A DNA stretch of 64,000 nucleotides from Bathymodiolus brooksi (taxonomy: Eukaryota > Mollusca > Bivalvia > Mytilida > Modiolidae): the NCBI GenBank assembly GCA_963680875.1, contig OY804585.1:29254186-29318185 (forward strand), in the 5' to 3' direction. The position numbers and the translations under genes are program-made. Below the pieces are notes generated by a model. The model did not search any database. It had not been told where the DNA came from and was given only the letters and a program-made list of their open reading frames with translations. Numbering within the stretch: position 1 is the stretch's first letter; each line of letters starts with the position of its first letter. Below, piece by piece: positions 1 to 11,390 of this stretch.

Positions 1-109
1 AATACCATAGATACTCATTGTACAGGAAATGACCAGTTCTATATCATCATGAATAATGACTTGTAAAATTATATCGTGACTTAATAAAGGATATTCTGTA
101 CGCTAAGCT

Positions 110-350
110 ATTAACGAAATTAAATAAGTATAACTATAACTACCATTTGTCTTAGACCAGAGATAAGAAAAGCTTGAAGATACCAAAAGGTGTAACAAGA
201 AGCCGTAAAGCGAGGGACACAAAAGAAAAAGGACAAAAGGACAAACAATGATATGCAAACCCCTACACAGAAAACTAAAGATAGAGCAACTCAAACCCCT
301 CTAGAACCCGGGGGTGAGCTCTGTGTAAACAGTACCTGCTTCAATAGTGG
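110..350 (-). repeat. 3'-end fragment of a mussel-type retroelement
   Basis: A diverged, reverse-oriented copy of the dispersed sequence that follows a reverse-transcriptase fragment at 4712-4925. Shared landmarks are 'gaagataccaaaag', 'acacagaaaactaaagat' and 'gagcaactcaaaccc'. A copy lacking coding sequence suggests a 5'-truncated insertion. Confidence 0.6.
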
Positions 351-1260
351 CAACCGATGGTTACTCTTGTTCAAAATCCGGTGGTAAGTCATGACTATGC
401 TTAACCAAGAGCTGCTGCATCGTGCGTCAACAGGCGACAATGCATTCTTTATTGACATCTAAGATACCTATATTATCTTAATTCACCAGACTTATTTTTA
501 GTTGCGTGTATGACTGGACTATAATAACGTCAGTATATCAGTTTGGAAATATTTACCGATTTAATGAGACGGCACAAAGTTTGTCATCAATGGCATGCAA
601 TCATACAAATATTGCATTGGCTAATTATATCGGTCGAAAAACAAAAATACGACATCATTTTGTGGTCATCTCAAAATAACAACTGACAATATTTTCCATT
701 TTATTTTTAAGACAGTTGGGTGATAGTAAAATTATTACTAAGTCTTCGAACAGAAATTTGTCAAGAAGCAATCGCTTCAATAATGTAGAAACAATTACCC
801 TGCTAAAATTCAATGCACTCTTATCTATCCTTGTAAAACCGTCAAGTGATATAAGATGAATAAGATGACGTATCGTCTGACATAATATTATTACAAATGA
901 AGTACAAAAACGGTGAACTCAGACAAAGGCGAACTCGACTTGTATCTTGTACCGTAAGTCAGAACATTGACAAGCTACGCTTTGATCTTTGGTACTTTGC
1001 TCTGGGCACCCATCAATTTGGTCACATATGTAATATAGTTGAACAATGATTTAGATACCAAGCATTGCGGTTGGATTCCAAATACCTATTTTAACACCAT
1101 GGTATGATAGGACCTAGATTGTGATCGCCTTTTGTCCTTGTTATTTCTGTTTGGATGTTTGAGGTTGTCATATGAGTAAATTGTGTTACAGTTAGTGTCG
1201 ACCAATAATGGTTTAACTCTAATATTTTGATTGTTGAATAAAATGGAAAGCAAAACATAC
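351..1260. other. non-coding stretch, nothing recognised
   Basis: AT-rich sequence with stops in all frames. I see no exon, RNA gene or repeat that I can name. It leads directly into the 28-bp array. Confidence 0.5.
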
Positions 1261-1624
1261 CACACTGTCAGAACAGTTCTAAAAATACCACACTGTCAGA
1301 ACAATTCTAAAAATACAACATTGTCTGAACAATTCTAAAAATACAACACTTTCAGAACAATTCTAAAAATACCACACTGTCAGAACAGTTCTAAGAATAC
1401 CACACTGTCAGAACAGTTCTAAAAATACCACACTTTCAGAACAGTTCTAAAAATGACACACTGTTAGAACAGTTCTAAAAATACCACACTGTCAGAACAG
1501 TTCTAAAAATACCACACTGTCAGAACAGTTCTAAAAATACCACACTGTCAGAACAGTTCTAAAAATACCACACTGTCAGAACAGTTCTAGAAATACCACA
1601 CTGTCAGAACAGCTCTAAAATCCA
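1261..1624 (+). repeat. 28-bp minisatellite, 13 copies
   Basis: Thirteen consecutive 28-bp units with no length change, core 'cactgtcagaacagttct'. Copies 2-4 share an A for G in the core (gaacaattct) and so look like one local duplication; copies 9-11 are identical. Each unit contains the odd palindrome AGAAC-A-GTTCT. The array sits at the edge of a dispersed repeat that continues to about 1765; a related copy at 60740-60910 has a single diverged unit. Confidence 0.95.
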
Positions 1625-1765
1625 ATAGACAATTTGTAGAAAGAGGCAAATATCGATACCCCTAACACACAAATACATGATCGCACACTTTCCTGGCTTG
1701 GTACATGCACTTCAATAACAATTGGTGGGTTAAGCAGGTTTCAAAGGCCTAAACCTTGAAATACA
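1625..1765 (+). repeat. dispersed repeat flanking the 28-bp array
   Basis: Matches 60775-60910 along its length ('gtagaaagaggcaa', 'acccctaacacac', 'tggtgggttaa'). I cannot name the family or see an intact coding frame. It shows that the neighbouring minisatellite is an internal expansion of a mobile or dispersed sequence. Confidence 0.6.
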
Positions 1766-2059
1766 GCTAATCAATCAATTCATTAATAAATCGATCAAGT
1801 ATTCTGTCTAGATATGCTATAATAAACACTCCAGATGCTCTAAACCCATATTGTTTTCCGATATTTTCTCATTTTATTGCCTTTTGATATCTTATGTTAT
1901 GAGGCCATATTGTGATTCTTTATACCGTTTCCTCTAATTGGTATTTACTCGCTGTCCACAGGGTTTTAAATGTAAATTAATTCCGTACATATACAAAATG
2001 ACTATGTTTGTGTAGATTGGAAAGATCAAGTAACAATTATGTTGTTAATCTGTAGCATA

Positions 2060-2240
2060 ATAGCGTAAAAGGGTTTTGAGTTCAACCTCAGTATTAGTGG
2101 GGTTAGTGTTCCACGATCTTTAGTCTTCTGTGTACTGTTTTGTAGATCATTGTTTGTCCGTTTGACCATTGTGTTGTCTGTTCTTCGACTTACGGCTTCT
2201 GATTACCCTTTTGGTATACTCAACTTTTCTTACACTTATT
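2060..2240 (+). repeat. 3'-end fragment of the same retroelement family
   Basis: Forward copy of the 4712-4925 sequence: 'ctttagtcttctgtgtact', 'gtccgtttgaccattgtgtt', 'cgacttacggcttctgatta', 'cttttggtat'. No coding part is attached. It ends shortly before an AAAT-rich simple repeat that may be its degenerate tail. Confidence 0.65.
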
Positions 2241-2246
2241 TGCCTT

Positions 2247-2290
2247 AATAAATAAATAAAAAATAAATAAAAATAAAAATAAAAAATAAT
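2247..2290 (+). repeat. (AAAT)n-rich simple repeat
   Basis: A/T-only tract of aaat and aaaat motifs directly downstream of the retroelement fragment; plausibly a degenerated insertion tail. Confidence 0.8.
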
Positions 2291-3132
2291 TGTCTCGCGT
2301 AGATAATACATGCAGGTTTATTTAATTAGTTTTGAAAATCTATATTATTTTATTTTAAATAAGAGGATTCACGTGTGAACATCTGATATTATTTTAATAG
2401 GGTGTTATAATAGTTTTTTTTTAATAAACCATTAGTTATACCTACCGATTGGATATTCATATTGTACTCTTATGCTGCATGTGTTACCAAGCTGCTCATC
2501 AAATTAAAAAAAACCCAAACATGTCATTAGCTATATCTTTATATTCAGTGTATGTCTTATCGGTCTAATGAAAGGGTTCTTTAATTTTGTTTTTTATCTA
2601 ACGTAACAAATCTGTAAATCTGATGTGATTACAGATTGATTCCTTTTTAACAAGCATATATTATTTCGAAGACTTCACAAAAACAAAACTGTAGACAGAA
2701 GACATCAATGAAGAACATTCACTGATCTCATGTCATTTTAAGACATACAGTACATGATATTCATAATACAAAAGTTCGTTGCCTTTCTGTGTACTTAAAA
2801 CAAAGAGAATGCCATTATTTTTGTTTTCGCTTATACATAGCATTTGATATGTGGCTTTTAGAATTTGTTTGCAGGTTCACCTGTTAAACATCATTCTATC
2901 ATCATGATTTATGCAAACATGGCGCATACACAATTATAAACGAAACATTGAGTTATATTCTACCTTGTACTCATTAGTCTTACATGAGTAAATTGGAACC
3001 AATATCAGTACTCTAAAGCATGCTGATACTTGCTTAATTTGTTCATGAAATGGACAGACCAGTATTTCAATTTCAAAGAAATGGACTGAGGCCACTATCC
3101 CAATAGACTATTACTTTAAACATATCTTATTA
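2291..3132. other. non-coding stretch, nothing recognised
   Basis: AT-rich sequence with no supported exon, RNA gene or repeat. Confidence 0.5.
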
Positions 3133-3335
3133 TGCAATCAGTGTCTATCACCATTAACGTTGTGAGTTCGAACCCCGCTCAGGCAAGGTGTACTCGATGC
3201 TTGTAAAACATTAGGTGATAAAGTTTGTCAGTGACTTGCGACATGTCGTTGGTTTTTCCCGGGTACTCCGTTTCCTCCACCAATGAACTGACCACCACGA
3301 TATAACTGAAATATTGCTGTAAGTGGCGTCAATAT
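3133..3335 (+). mobile_element. V-SINE/RUDI-like SINE, 5'-truncated
   Basis: Begins inside the tRNA-derived head ('gcaatcagtgtctatcacca'). It has a B-box-like 'gagttcgaacccc' near 3163 and ends with the conserved tail 'gatataactgaaatattgct' and 'aagtggcgt'. Five other copies lie in this window. The assignment to molluscan V-SINE/RUDI elements is from memory of that family. Confidence 0.7.
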
Positions 3336-4441
3336 ATCATATTTGTTTATTTTGTTGTTCGACTGATTTTGATCAGTAGCCACTAAAGAACTAAAATAGA
3401 GATGTGTCTTTTTTGTGCACAGAATTAGTAATGTTATATTTAGTATTAGACACACAGAGATGGTGATTTTCGCCATCTTTCTTTGCTGTCTCCTCTTTAC
3501 ATATACTTTTATACATATAAAATAATAAAAAAAGAGTTTTTTTTGTCAATAATATACTAAAAATATATTATAATTGATTCTAGCGTTTTATAGGAGATGA
3601 TCAAATGACAAAATAGGAATATTCGACTTAAAAATATCGGAATTATCAAACATTTGACGATCTAATTTTCAATATCTAAATTTGTATTTCTTGAAAAAAA
3701 GTGTTTAACCTTTGATAACTTTCTAAAGGATTAAAAGCATGTTCTCTTTACTTCTGAAGACCATTGCCCATGCATAGCACCAGTTTGTTATCACAGTATA
3801 ATGAAACTATTCTGGACCTCAACCGGATTTTCCCCTGAAATGTTGACTGTTCCTTTGAGTTCGAACCACCGAAGTTCTACTTCTACCGTATTTTGTATAT
3901 ATTCAACTATTTATCTTTCCATAGTCAGAGCAATCATAAGAAATATTAATTATTTAAACAGAAATAAGACATTGCTTTTTTTTCTTCGTGTGCCTGTTGT
4001 TTTGGCACGTATCACCCCGCTATCAAGGACACCTTGTCTTATCATTTCAACAAAGCAATCATTTGAACTAACGGTAAGTTATGAGACAAGAGCGACTTAA
4101 TCTTATTTCATCACACCATGTAATACAAACAATTCATCAGTTTTATATCAAATATAGATACTATTGGATTTTTTCACACTTATCATTTTAAACATTTCTA
4201 TTTATCAGATATAAGATGTTATTGTGTATATTGAATTGTTCAGGTAATTGTAAACACCTGCTGTCTACTTCGACAGTTGTTTTTTTTTTCTATTGGTATC
4301 TCACAGTAACTGATACAAAACTACATCTTTTGCATTTATTTTTGAGACAAAACACTCAAGCAAATGCAATACTTAGCAGTTCATGTAATAGCTAATTACA
4401 AGTCTACAGTTTTTCTTTTACCACCCTGACTGTCCATATGC
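3336..4441. other. non-coding stretch, nothing recognised
   Basis: An open frame of about 99 codons at 3801-4100 has no recognisable domain, no convincing splice context and ordinary AT-rich composition. I treat it as chance. Confidence 0.45.
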
Positions 4442-4711
4442 ATTCCAGCAGCAGTATATATTTCACAGTTGATTCGATATTCCAGAGCGTGTGGTTCCTA
4501 TCATGATTACCTTGATAGAGGGTTGCTGCTATTAAGGAAGCTACTGAACCAATTTGAATTCATTGCTTCACTTCGAAAGTGTTACGGTCGCCAACATGAC
4601 TTGGTTAACCGTTGCGGAATATCTGTGTCACAAATGACCACGGATATGTTCCATTTGTCGTATGCATCGCCCGATCCTTTCCTCATTCATGACTTATCAC
4701 TTGGTTTGTAA
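4442..4711 (+). pseudogene. C-terminal fragment of a retroelement reverse-transcriptase protein
   Basis: The frame opens before any start codon and reads from about VYISQLIRYSRACGSYHDYL at 4454 through RKCYGRQHDLVN to a stop at 4709-4711. The YISQL, RYSRAC, KFYGR-H-DLV pattern is one I associate with the C-terminus of reverse-transcriptase-bearing retroelements common in molluscs; the family name is uncertain. The catalytic RT domain is absent, so this is a 5'-truncated insertion. The element's 3' UTR follows at once. A second, more decayed relative of the KFYGR region lies at 12551-12662. If functional it would act in target-primed reverse transcription, but a fragment of about 90 codons cannot. 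Confidence 0.65.
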
Positions 4712-4925
4712 CTAGAGTAACACGACGTGTACCACTAGTGGAGCAGGAACTACGTACCCTTCCGGAGCACATGAGTTCACTATCTTTAGTTTTCTGTGTA
4801 GTGTTTTGTCAACCATTGATTGTCTTTTGTCCGTTTTCTTTTGGCAGCCATTGTATTGTCTCTCCTACTTCGACTTACGGATTATGATTATCCCTTTTGT
4901 ATCTGCAAACTCTTCTTATGGAAGA
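4712..4925 (+). repeat. 3' UTR of the retroelement fragment
   Basis: Starts at the stop codon of the preceding fragment and runs to 'cttttgtatctgcaaactct'. Related sequence without coding DNA recurs at 110-350, 2060-2240, 46780-46925 and 62105-62340, with shorter scraps at 48618-48672, 55549-55580 and 60532-60580. This copy links the orphan repeats to a coding element. Confidence 0.7.
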
Positions 4926-7900
4926 ATATGGTTATAATTTACCACAAAAGGATAATATTTGTTGATACAGTATAGATATGAGTAGTGCATGTGGGTGACC
5001 TATATTCCTTTAAAATTGCTTGATGAAGTGTGGGAAGCTAAATGCGCAATATATGTCTGTACATAAAATCCAGAAAACAATTAAACCATGCTTGCCAAAT
5101 TTGATTATATCCAATCTTGTACTGTTTATAATTACATTTGTTTGACTGTTTTGTCTCAAATACAAATAGTTCATTATAGGAATGAGCTTATCATAAAATC
5201 TTCGATGAATGTTTTCCCTTGTCAGTAAATTCATAGAAATTCAAATTGATTAGACGAAATGCCTTTAACGCCAGTTTCCTCTTTCAACAATGCGACAATG
5301 ATATCGTGTCGGTGCAGATAGGGCAGAATTAAACCTCAATTGTCACATTCATTCAAATTTCTAAGATCAATAATACAGATGATATAATATGGAACATTGT
5401 ATGTTGAACGAACAATCAGTAAAATGTAATAAAATAATAAAAATTATCACTTGCAAATCAAATTAAGATTTCTAAACACATTCCCAAACTGGAGGAATTG
5501 TTCTGTTTATTTTGACAATGCTTACTGCAAGCAAGCAATAGGCATATGTTTGTCCTTGATACGCTTAGAGTTTTATCTGCAACATAACAGAAGCCTCATT
5601 GAGGCTAAGTAAATACATAAATGAGATAGTTCTTTTTAGAAATAACTGTTTAAGATGTAATACCTCTAAGTAATTTCTTTCACATTTTCTACTAAATTTG
5701 TGTTTTAACCTTTCCAAGACCATATATTTTCTGAAACGTACATGATTCCTCTACGTTCTGTAAAAATTTCAGGGCATTTTTAAAATCTTGCAGTGAAATG
5801 CCAGGCTACGGAAAACACCTACTCTAAAAATAGCTTGGTCATCCCCCAGAAATTCAGTATTTATAGGTCATGCATCAAATCCTCCATAGAGGTATTGAAA
5901 TACAACTAAATCCATCAAATTTGGGCTAAAAATAATCCCTATATATTTTACTTCAATTATCAATTTTAATTATTCGATTCCATTCAGTAGTTTTCACAAT
6001 ACTACAAAGTGAAAGGAACATATTTCTTTAAAAGAGACTACTTTCGTATATGTTCTAAGCTCTGATTGGTGAATTAGTGGTGTGACACCTAAAGAGCAAT
6101 ACAACTTGTTTCTTTAGCCATTTGTTGACCTAATTTCTATTCTTTAGCCAATATCAACCCAAGAAAACCTCATTAGGTATGTGGCTGTCTGATATTTGCA
6201 AGAATAAGTGTGTAAATGCAAAGGTACCCCCTTGAAGATTTTTAATGAAAATATCTCCATTTACAGCTGTTGAGTTCAGATTGTGTAATATACCAAAACT
6301 TACCTATTCTCTTATATAATACAGTTATTCAGCTAATTTCTAAAATAATAAACAATTTTAACACATATATATGCCTCATTTGTATATTTAATAGCTAAAT
6401 ACTATGAAATGTTTGCATTTGCCCTCCCCCCTTTTTCGACTCATAAAATGAGTTCACATCATTCTAAATTTTGTTAATTCATGCTTTCACCCCATAAATT
6501 ATGTAGTTTAAGGCATACAATAAGTTTTTGTATCTAGATCTTTAGTTGAAATTCCTTCTAATTCCATCAAAATTGCAAAAATATGATTTATTGATATTCA
6601 AGTCTTGGAATTGCTTATGGTACACAACTATAATGTTCCCCAAAACTCAATAAATATATAATTCCACATCATTTTCCCCCACTGTCTAAGTAAGCTGGAT
6701 GTTCAAATGTACTGTTACAGCCAAATAATACTCTTTAACATGAAATCCAAATTGAAAATTTGAAAAATTTACAGAAAATGCTAAGCAGTCAAAATAATTT
6801 TCTTGGGATCACTTAAATTACCAGGTTTTTACTACATAATTTTCAATTAAAACTGCTTTCTATAGCCTTATATTGTTTTATAAGTACATTGTACATGTAT
6901 TCTAACTGAAACTATGAAAATGTATGAGGAAAAATTGGTAGGATTGTAAAAAATCCATTAATGATATCACCATATTGTATATTTGAAGTTGACAAACTGG
7001 TGCATGATAAAAAAAAATTAATTCTTAATATCAACCTTATTTTCAATATTATATGCCCTTCTACTGCAAAAACATGTTCAATCACATATTCCCAATAATT
7101 ATAAAGTCATAAATAAAAATAAAATGAGTTGCAATACCCTCTGTCCATGTATATCCAGTGTTTGGGAGCAATATTCCAAAATATTACATAACATCCATTT
7201 TGACCATGTCATCTGACACCACAATGCATTTTGTATCATTTTTGTATAAAAAATGTAACAAAAGGATCTGTTGTGACATTATTAGGCTAATTTGATCATT
7301 ATAGCAGCAACAATTAAATTTGGTGTTCTTGATTCTCTTTCATAAGATGACGTTATATTCGATGTCTACGTTTTTATTTCAAAGTATATAATTTCTCTTT
7401 CACAATTAACTCAGCAGATTACTTGTTTTTATAGAGGGTAAAAACATGAATTAGTAACGTAGATATCTAATCTTAATGCGCACTTAGTATATTTGTAATG
7501 CGTACAACAAATAGCTTCAGTTGCATTATTGGTATAAACAGTAGGGTTGTGTGGGAAATGAAGTTGTATTAAGTAAATATAGCAACGATAGTAAATTAAC
7601 AATTCTAATATGACGTCTCTAAAACGGCACACACGATAATACTCAACAACTCTATATTTAGCGCAAGTGCATTACACAACAAATCTGGCAGTTCCATGTG
7701 TCTCCCGCTGTGAAATTACCGTGACGACCGAGTGTAAACAAACAAAACACCGGCATATAACGTATTTTTAAAGTCCTTAAAATAAAAATTTCCCCTCAGT
7801 TATAAATAAATATTCTGTAACAAAGTATTTTTTTATCATATGTTTTGAAAATTTACATTTGGGTATCCCCAGTACGCACACATACATTCCATTGATATGT

Positions 7901-8554
7901 GTCGGCCATGAATAACCGGAAAATGCACTAACCTTCATGTTTTCCTACGTATATATTGATAACTGGACGGTGATGTAATTAAGTAACTGATATTTTCCCA
8001 TTTGATGGCATTTTGAATTTTGCTACTCAAACAAGTAAAATGCTCACAAAATCGTAAAATAAATCAGTAACCAGCTTGTGTCAGAATGACGATATATTAC
8101 AAAAGTCAAAGTCGATAGATGGTTGTCTTAAGTATTTATTCCGGATTTTTTTCTATGTCAACAATACAAGCTTTTTTTTCCATTGGCATTTTTTTAATTT
8201 TATTTCATATCTAACAACAATTGTCGATTATTAACAACTGTTCAAATGTTCGATATTATGTTTGACAACTCCGCTCCGCCATCTTGTTAGCGCACGAAAT
8301 GATGAACGAATGAACTCCGACTTTTTTTTAAATATTTTTATGCAGGAATTGTTCAATCGAATCTATGTTTGAAAATACACAATAAATATGTTCATGTTAA
8401 CATCCATATCTTTGTTTTAAAATATCTCGTTCAAATACAAATAATTCAAAATCAATTCAAAATTTCCGAAGGAGGTAAATGGAACAGCCACCAAATGCCG
8501 TGTGTATACAGTTCACGAATGGTTAAAAATTACCGTATTTGTCCTATTAGAATC
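4926..8554. other. long AT-rich stretch without a recognised gene
   Basis: Open frames at 5010-5234 (-) and 7429-7632 (-) match no family I know and lack splice support. Around 7690-7760 and 8270-8300 the sequence is locally more CpG-rich and could be a promoter, but no first exon can be placed. Confidence 0.4.
8276..8286 (-). promoter_or_regulatory. YY1-like motif
   Basis: CCGCCATCTTG, the reverse complement of the CAAGATGGCGG type of YY1 site often found near metazoan promoters. A single motif; chance occurrence is possible and no transcript start is visible. Confidence 0.25.
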
Positions 8555-8716
8555 GAAATAATTCATGGCAGGCATAGAGTTGTGCAAATTTATACATGGG
8601 CTGGGCCTTTATATTCTTAGATTTTACCCCTCGCTATCGCTGGGGGTAAAATTCGAATATAAAGGCCCAGCCAATGTGTAAATTTGCACAACTCTATGCC
8701 TGCCATGAATTATTTC
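8555..8716. repeat. 162-bp near-perfect inverted repeat (hairpin)
   Basis: Arms of about 75 bp, 8555-8630 and 8642-8716, start 'gaaataattcatggcaggca' and its complement. They differ at only a few positions and close on a loop of about 11 bp (8631-8641). No coding content and no clear target-site duplication. It could be a MITE-like foldback or a hairpin RNA source. Confidence 0.9.
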
Positions 8717-8784
8717 TTAATTAAGTATCAAAGTAGGTAGATAGATAGTTTTTGTATTTGTCTGGTGATCGTATTTGTTAAATG

Positions 8785-8980
8785 GTCTCCTCACTGGGAC
8801 ACATTATCCTGATTCCGAGCCACTCAGTCTTTTGTTCTTTCTCCTTATTGATGCGTGCTTATCGGATAAGCATCAAATGCTAATTTTATAGTCCTTGGTT
8901 TGACCCGACCGGGGCTCGAACCCACGATCTACTTCACTCGAGACGAGTACGATAGCCATTACACTACCAATGCGGTTGTT
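8785..8980 (-). mobile_element. tRNA-derived SINE (second family)
   Basis: On the - strand it begins with an A-box-like 'ttggtagtgtaatggc' near 8975 and has a clean B box 'gggttcgagccc' at 8915-8926. Its body reads 'aaggactataaaatt' and then 'ataaggagaaagaac'. It serves as the reference for the copies at 42655 and at 49965/51851. Confidence 0.7.
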
Positions 8981-9878
8981 TTGACTTCTGAGTTAAATGC
9001 TTTGACCTCTTTGTTGCTCTTGTTTTACGTCAAATGAACACTATTTCACTTTATTAATGACTACATCAATTTTACAAGCATTAAATCAGGTAAAAAGGTG
9101 GTATTTTGGAATGTTGATTGGGGCGGAAGCTTTGAATGCCATCGAATTGATAGGATCAGAAAAGGTTGCCTTGCAATGGACAATCGAAGAACAATCTTCT
9201 ACATGCAACAGTCGTGGCATTATCCTTGCACAAATCACATATTTTCGTCCCGGCGTAAGAGCGAGTTTTGAAAATCGATTCGTCCAGCTTAGAGAAATTG
9301 TAGCCCACATCGAGTTCCTATTCCCATACCATGTGGTTCCCATTGAAGGGTGTTAACCTTTTGGCAAAATACCTCATTTAAATGATATGAAATCAGAGAA
9401 TTCGAAAAGAATTAAGAAACTGTCTTATTATTATGGTCAAACACAGCATATATTTACCAAGTATCCATGACTCAGGTCTTTCAGAAATCTTATAACAGAG
9501 CATTAGATATAATATGACATCCTAATACCACTAATTAACCTCCGTCATGGGAGAACTAATGTATAATATAAATGCAATAACAATAATATCTGTCTTAAGT
9601 ACCACAACAAACAGTGATTAAAAGTTAATTAAAGAATCATCGACAACATCATCTGATTATCTGGATAATAACCATATTTCTTCAGAAACGCTTCGATTAA
9701 ACGGTAGTGTTAATACCGAACTCGGAAGGGACCGGCATCTTCTATAAGCCGTCTTTAATTTTAGCCATAATATCTGAAATATTTGAATTATAATAATAAC
9801 AATATCCTGTCTAATTCCGAACAATTTGAAATATTTTAAAGCAGTAACCTGTCTAGAATGATCACCTGTATATTCCAG
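8981..9878. other. non-coding stretch with unassigned open frames
   Basis: Overlapping frames at 9057-9356 (+) and 9086-9343 (-) are open on both strands. The - frame has a vaguely fibronectin-like composition (WTNRFSKLALTPGRKYVICA) but lacks convincing splice sites, so I do not call an exon. Confidence 0.35.
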
Positions 9879-10103
9879 TCGCCGTCGTGGTCATGATCGT
9901 ATGGTAATTAATTAATAATTCGATTTACAACTATTTGTGCAATCAATGCCTATCACCACTAACGTTGTGAGTTCGAATCCCCCCATGAAGATGCGTAATC
10001 GAAATAACGGTATGTGATAAAGTTAGTCAGTGACATGCGACAGGTCGGTGGTTTTCTCCGGATTCATCAACCAATGAAACTGACATCCACGATATACTTC
10101 AGG
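9879..10103 (+). mobile_element. V-SINE/RUDI-like SINE
   Basis: Head 'gtcgccgtcgtggtcatgat', B-box-like 'gagttcgaatcccc' near 9970, core 'tcagtgacatgcgacaggtc', then a truncated tail ending 'cacgatatact'. The usual terminal 'gtggcgttaaac' is lost where another repeat begins. Confidence 0.75.
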
Positions 10104-10440
10104 GCCCTCTGGATCCGCCCCTGCTTCCCATGATATGGGGTACCTATATGAAGCTTGTGACCAAATACCAGATTTCTGCCATCAATAGTTGTTGAGAAAA
10201 ATGTGCATATATGTTCAATGTGGATAAAAACCAACTAAGTCGGCAAACAGGAAGTAGGAATCTGATGGTTCCAAAAACGCTTCCCACGATATGGTATACC
10301 TATGTGAAGCTTGTGACCAAATATCAGATTTCTGCCATCAATAGTTGCTGAGAAAAATGTGACGAAAAATATTTTGGAAGGACGGACGGACAGAGGTAAA
10401 AAAGTATACCCCCCTCCCCCTTCGGGGACCGGGGGTATAA
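10104..10440 (+). repeat. dispersed repeat with duplicated segment and solo TIR
   Basis: Starts with 'ctggatccgcccctg' (10109-10123), which resembles the terminus of the hAT-like element at 47450. Then a segment ('gaagcttgtgaccaaata' to 'gagaaaaatgtg') occurs twice, at about 10124-10212 and 10279-10365. It ends in 'ggacggacagaggtaaaa' and a C/G-rich 'taccccc' end. A related copy lies at 12725-12870. Confidence 0.6.
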
Positions 10441-10959
10441 TTAGATCTAAAATAGGGAGTAAGCGCGTAGATCTAATTTTAATTAGATTGGTGAAGTGCT
10501 GGAATAATTTTTTTTCTTCAAAATTTTGTATATGATTATACTGTGAAAATGGCAAGTATATGATTATACTGTGAAAATGTCAAGTCAGAATATATTTTTT
10601 TCTCCTGTCCAGCCAAATTTTTTTCTTCAAGATTCAGAATCAAAATTTTTAGGAAAAAAAACATAAAATTAAAATTGAATAGCTTGAGGGGTAAATTGAT
10701 AAAAAAAAATTGCAAGACCAAAATGGTTCTCCCATATACCAACAAAAAACGAAATAAAACTGTGGTCATAAGAAAGTCCCACGAGAAAATCTTTCCTTCC
10801 AAAATAAGACTTTTTTTTATTTCTCTAAACTGAATTTGTGCAAACTATTTCACTTATAACGAATTATATTTCTTTTTTAAATAGAGCTCATTTTTCTAGA
10901 TGAATGTATAACCATCTGTCTTTACTCTGTTTTTATTAAATCTCTTGTCTTTATTACAG
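10441..10959 (+). other. probable intron upstream of the P2X7-like exon
   Basis: AT-rich with T-tracts, ending in the acceptor 'tcttgtctttattacag'. I could not place an upstream exon. Confidence 0.45.
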
Positions 10960-11202
10960 GACTTTGATCGGATTGTCCTTGATGAGGCAGTGTTGGGGGT
11001 TGCTAGAATGTTTCGAGAGGAACTTGTAGTAATGCCCCATGATGAGGATTACAACAGATCCAATAGGTATGCAGCCTACCGCCAGTATACCATTTGGGCA
11101 CATGGCCGACTTGGAGCTGGGGTCAGACGTGTGATCCCAAGCTGTTGTACTTGGAAAATTCGGGACAAGTATCCTGATCTATATGGACAATATAGATCCT
11201 AG
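10960..11202 (+). CDS. terminal exon for a P2X7-type intracellular domain protein
   Basis: This exon encodes 80 residues from [13 protein letters not shown] to a TAG stop and starts in phase 0 directly after a strong 3' splice site (pyrimidine-rich tract plus CAG at 10957-10959). The second half carries [17 protein letters not shown], then [15 protein letters not shown] and a final GQY. That order is the signature of the cytosolic C-terminal 'ballast' domain of P2X7 receptors, which also occurs without the channel in many invertebrate proteins. No transmembrane segment or ATP-binding ectodomain is visible, so this is probably one of those stand-alone cytosolic proteins; partner and role are unknown. 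The protein stops at GQYRS, where relatives usually continue with a few more residues. Upstream exons, expected to hold Cys-rich zinc-binding motifs, were not found, so the gene is partial or broken. An AATAAA at 11395-11400 lies within a SINE tail. It converges with the - strand gene ending at 12222. Confidence 0.7.
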   Translation, partial: DFDRIVLDEAVLGVARMFREELVVMPHDEDYNRSNRYAAYRQYTIWAHGRLGAGVRRVIPSCCTWKIRDKYPDLYGQYRS

Positions 11203-11265
11203 ACGATTTAATTAAAACTTGTTCATGAAATATTTTGTATTTTATCCCATATACCCTATAATGAT

Positions 11266-11390
11266 AAAGTTTACCACTTGCTTCCCTATGGTCGGTGGTT
11301 GTCCGGGTACTCTGGCTTCCTCCACCACTAAAACTGGTCGCCATGATATAGCTGAAATATTGCTGAAAGTGGCTTTAAAACACCAAAAAT
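11266..11390 (+). mobile_element. 3' half of a V-SINE/RUDI-like SINE
   Basis: Only the core and tail remain: 'gtcggtggttgtccgggtac', 'tcctccaccactaaaactgg', 'gatatagctgaaatattgct', 'aaagtggctttaaaacacc'. It lies in the 3' flank of the P2X7-like exon and may supply its polyadenylation signal. Confidence 0.75.

Noticed and set aside
1261..1624. Array of glucocorticoid-type response elements
   Set aside because: AGAAC-A-GTTCT resembles the half-sites but the gap is 1 bp rather than 3, and the motif is simply part of a repeated unit.
3801..4100. 99-codon frame starting MKLFW
   Set aside because: No domain, no splice or repeat context; consistent with chance in AT-rich DNA.
8785..8980. tRNA gene
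   Set aside because: A- and B-box-like motifs are present but the sequence continues into a shared non-tRNA body and does not give a clean cloverleaf; it is a tRNA-derived SINE. The same holds for 42655 and the V-SINE heads.
9057..9356. Possible exon, including a fibronectin-like - strand frame
   Set aside because: Open on both strands, no convincing acceptor or donor, and only a loose resemblance to extracellular domains.
10235..10802. Two - strand frames of 88 and 106 codons
   Set aside because: First covers a dispersed repeat, second is T-tract intron sequence upstream of the P2X7-like exon.
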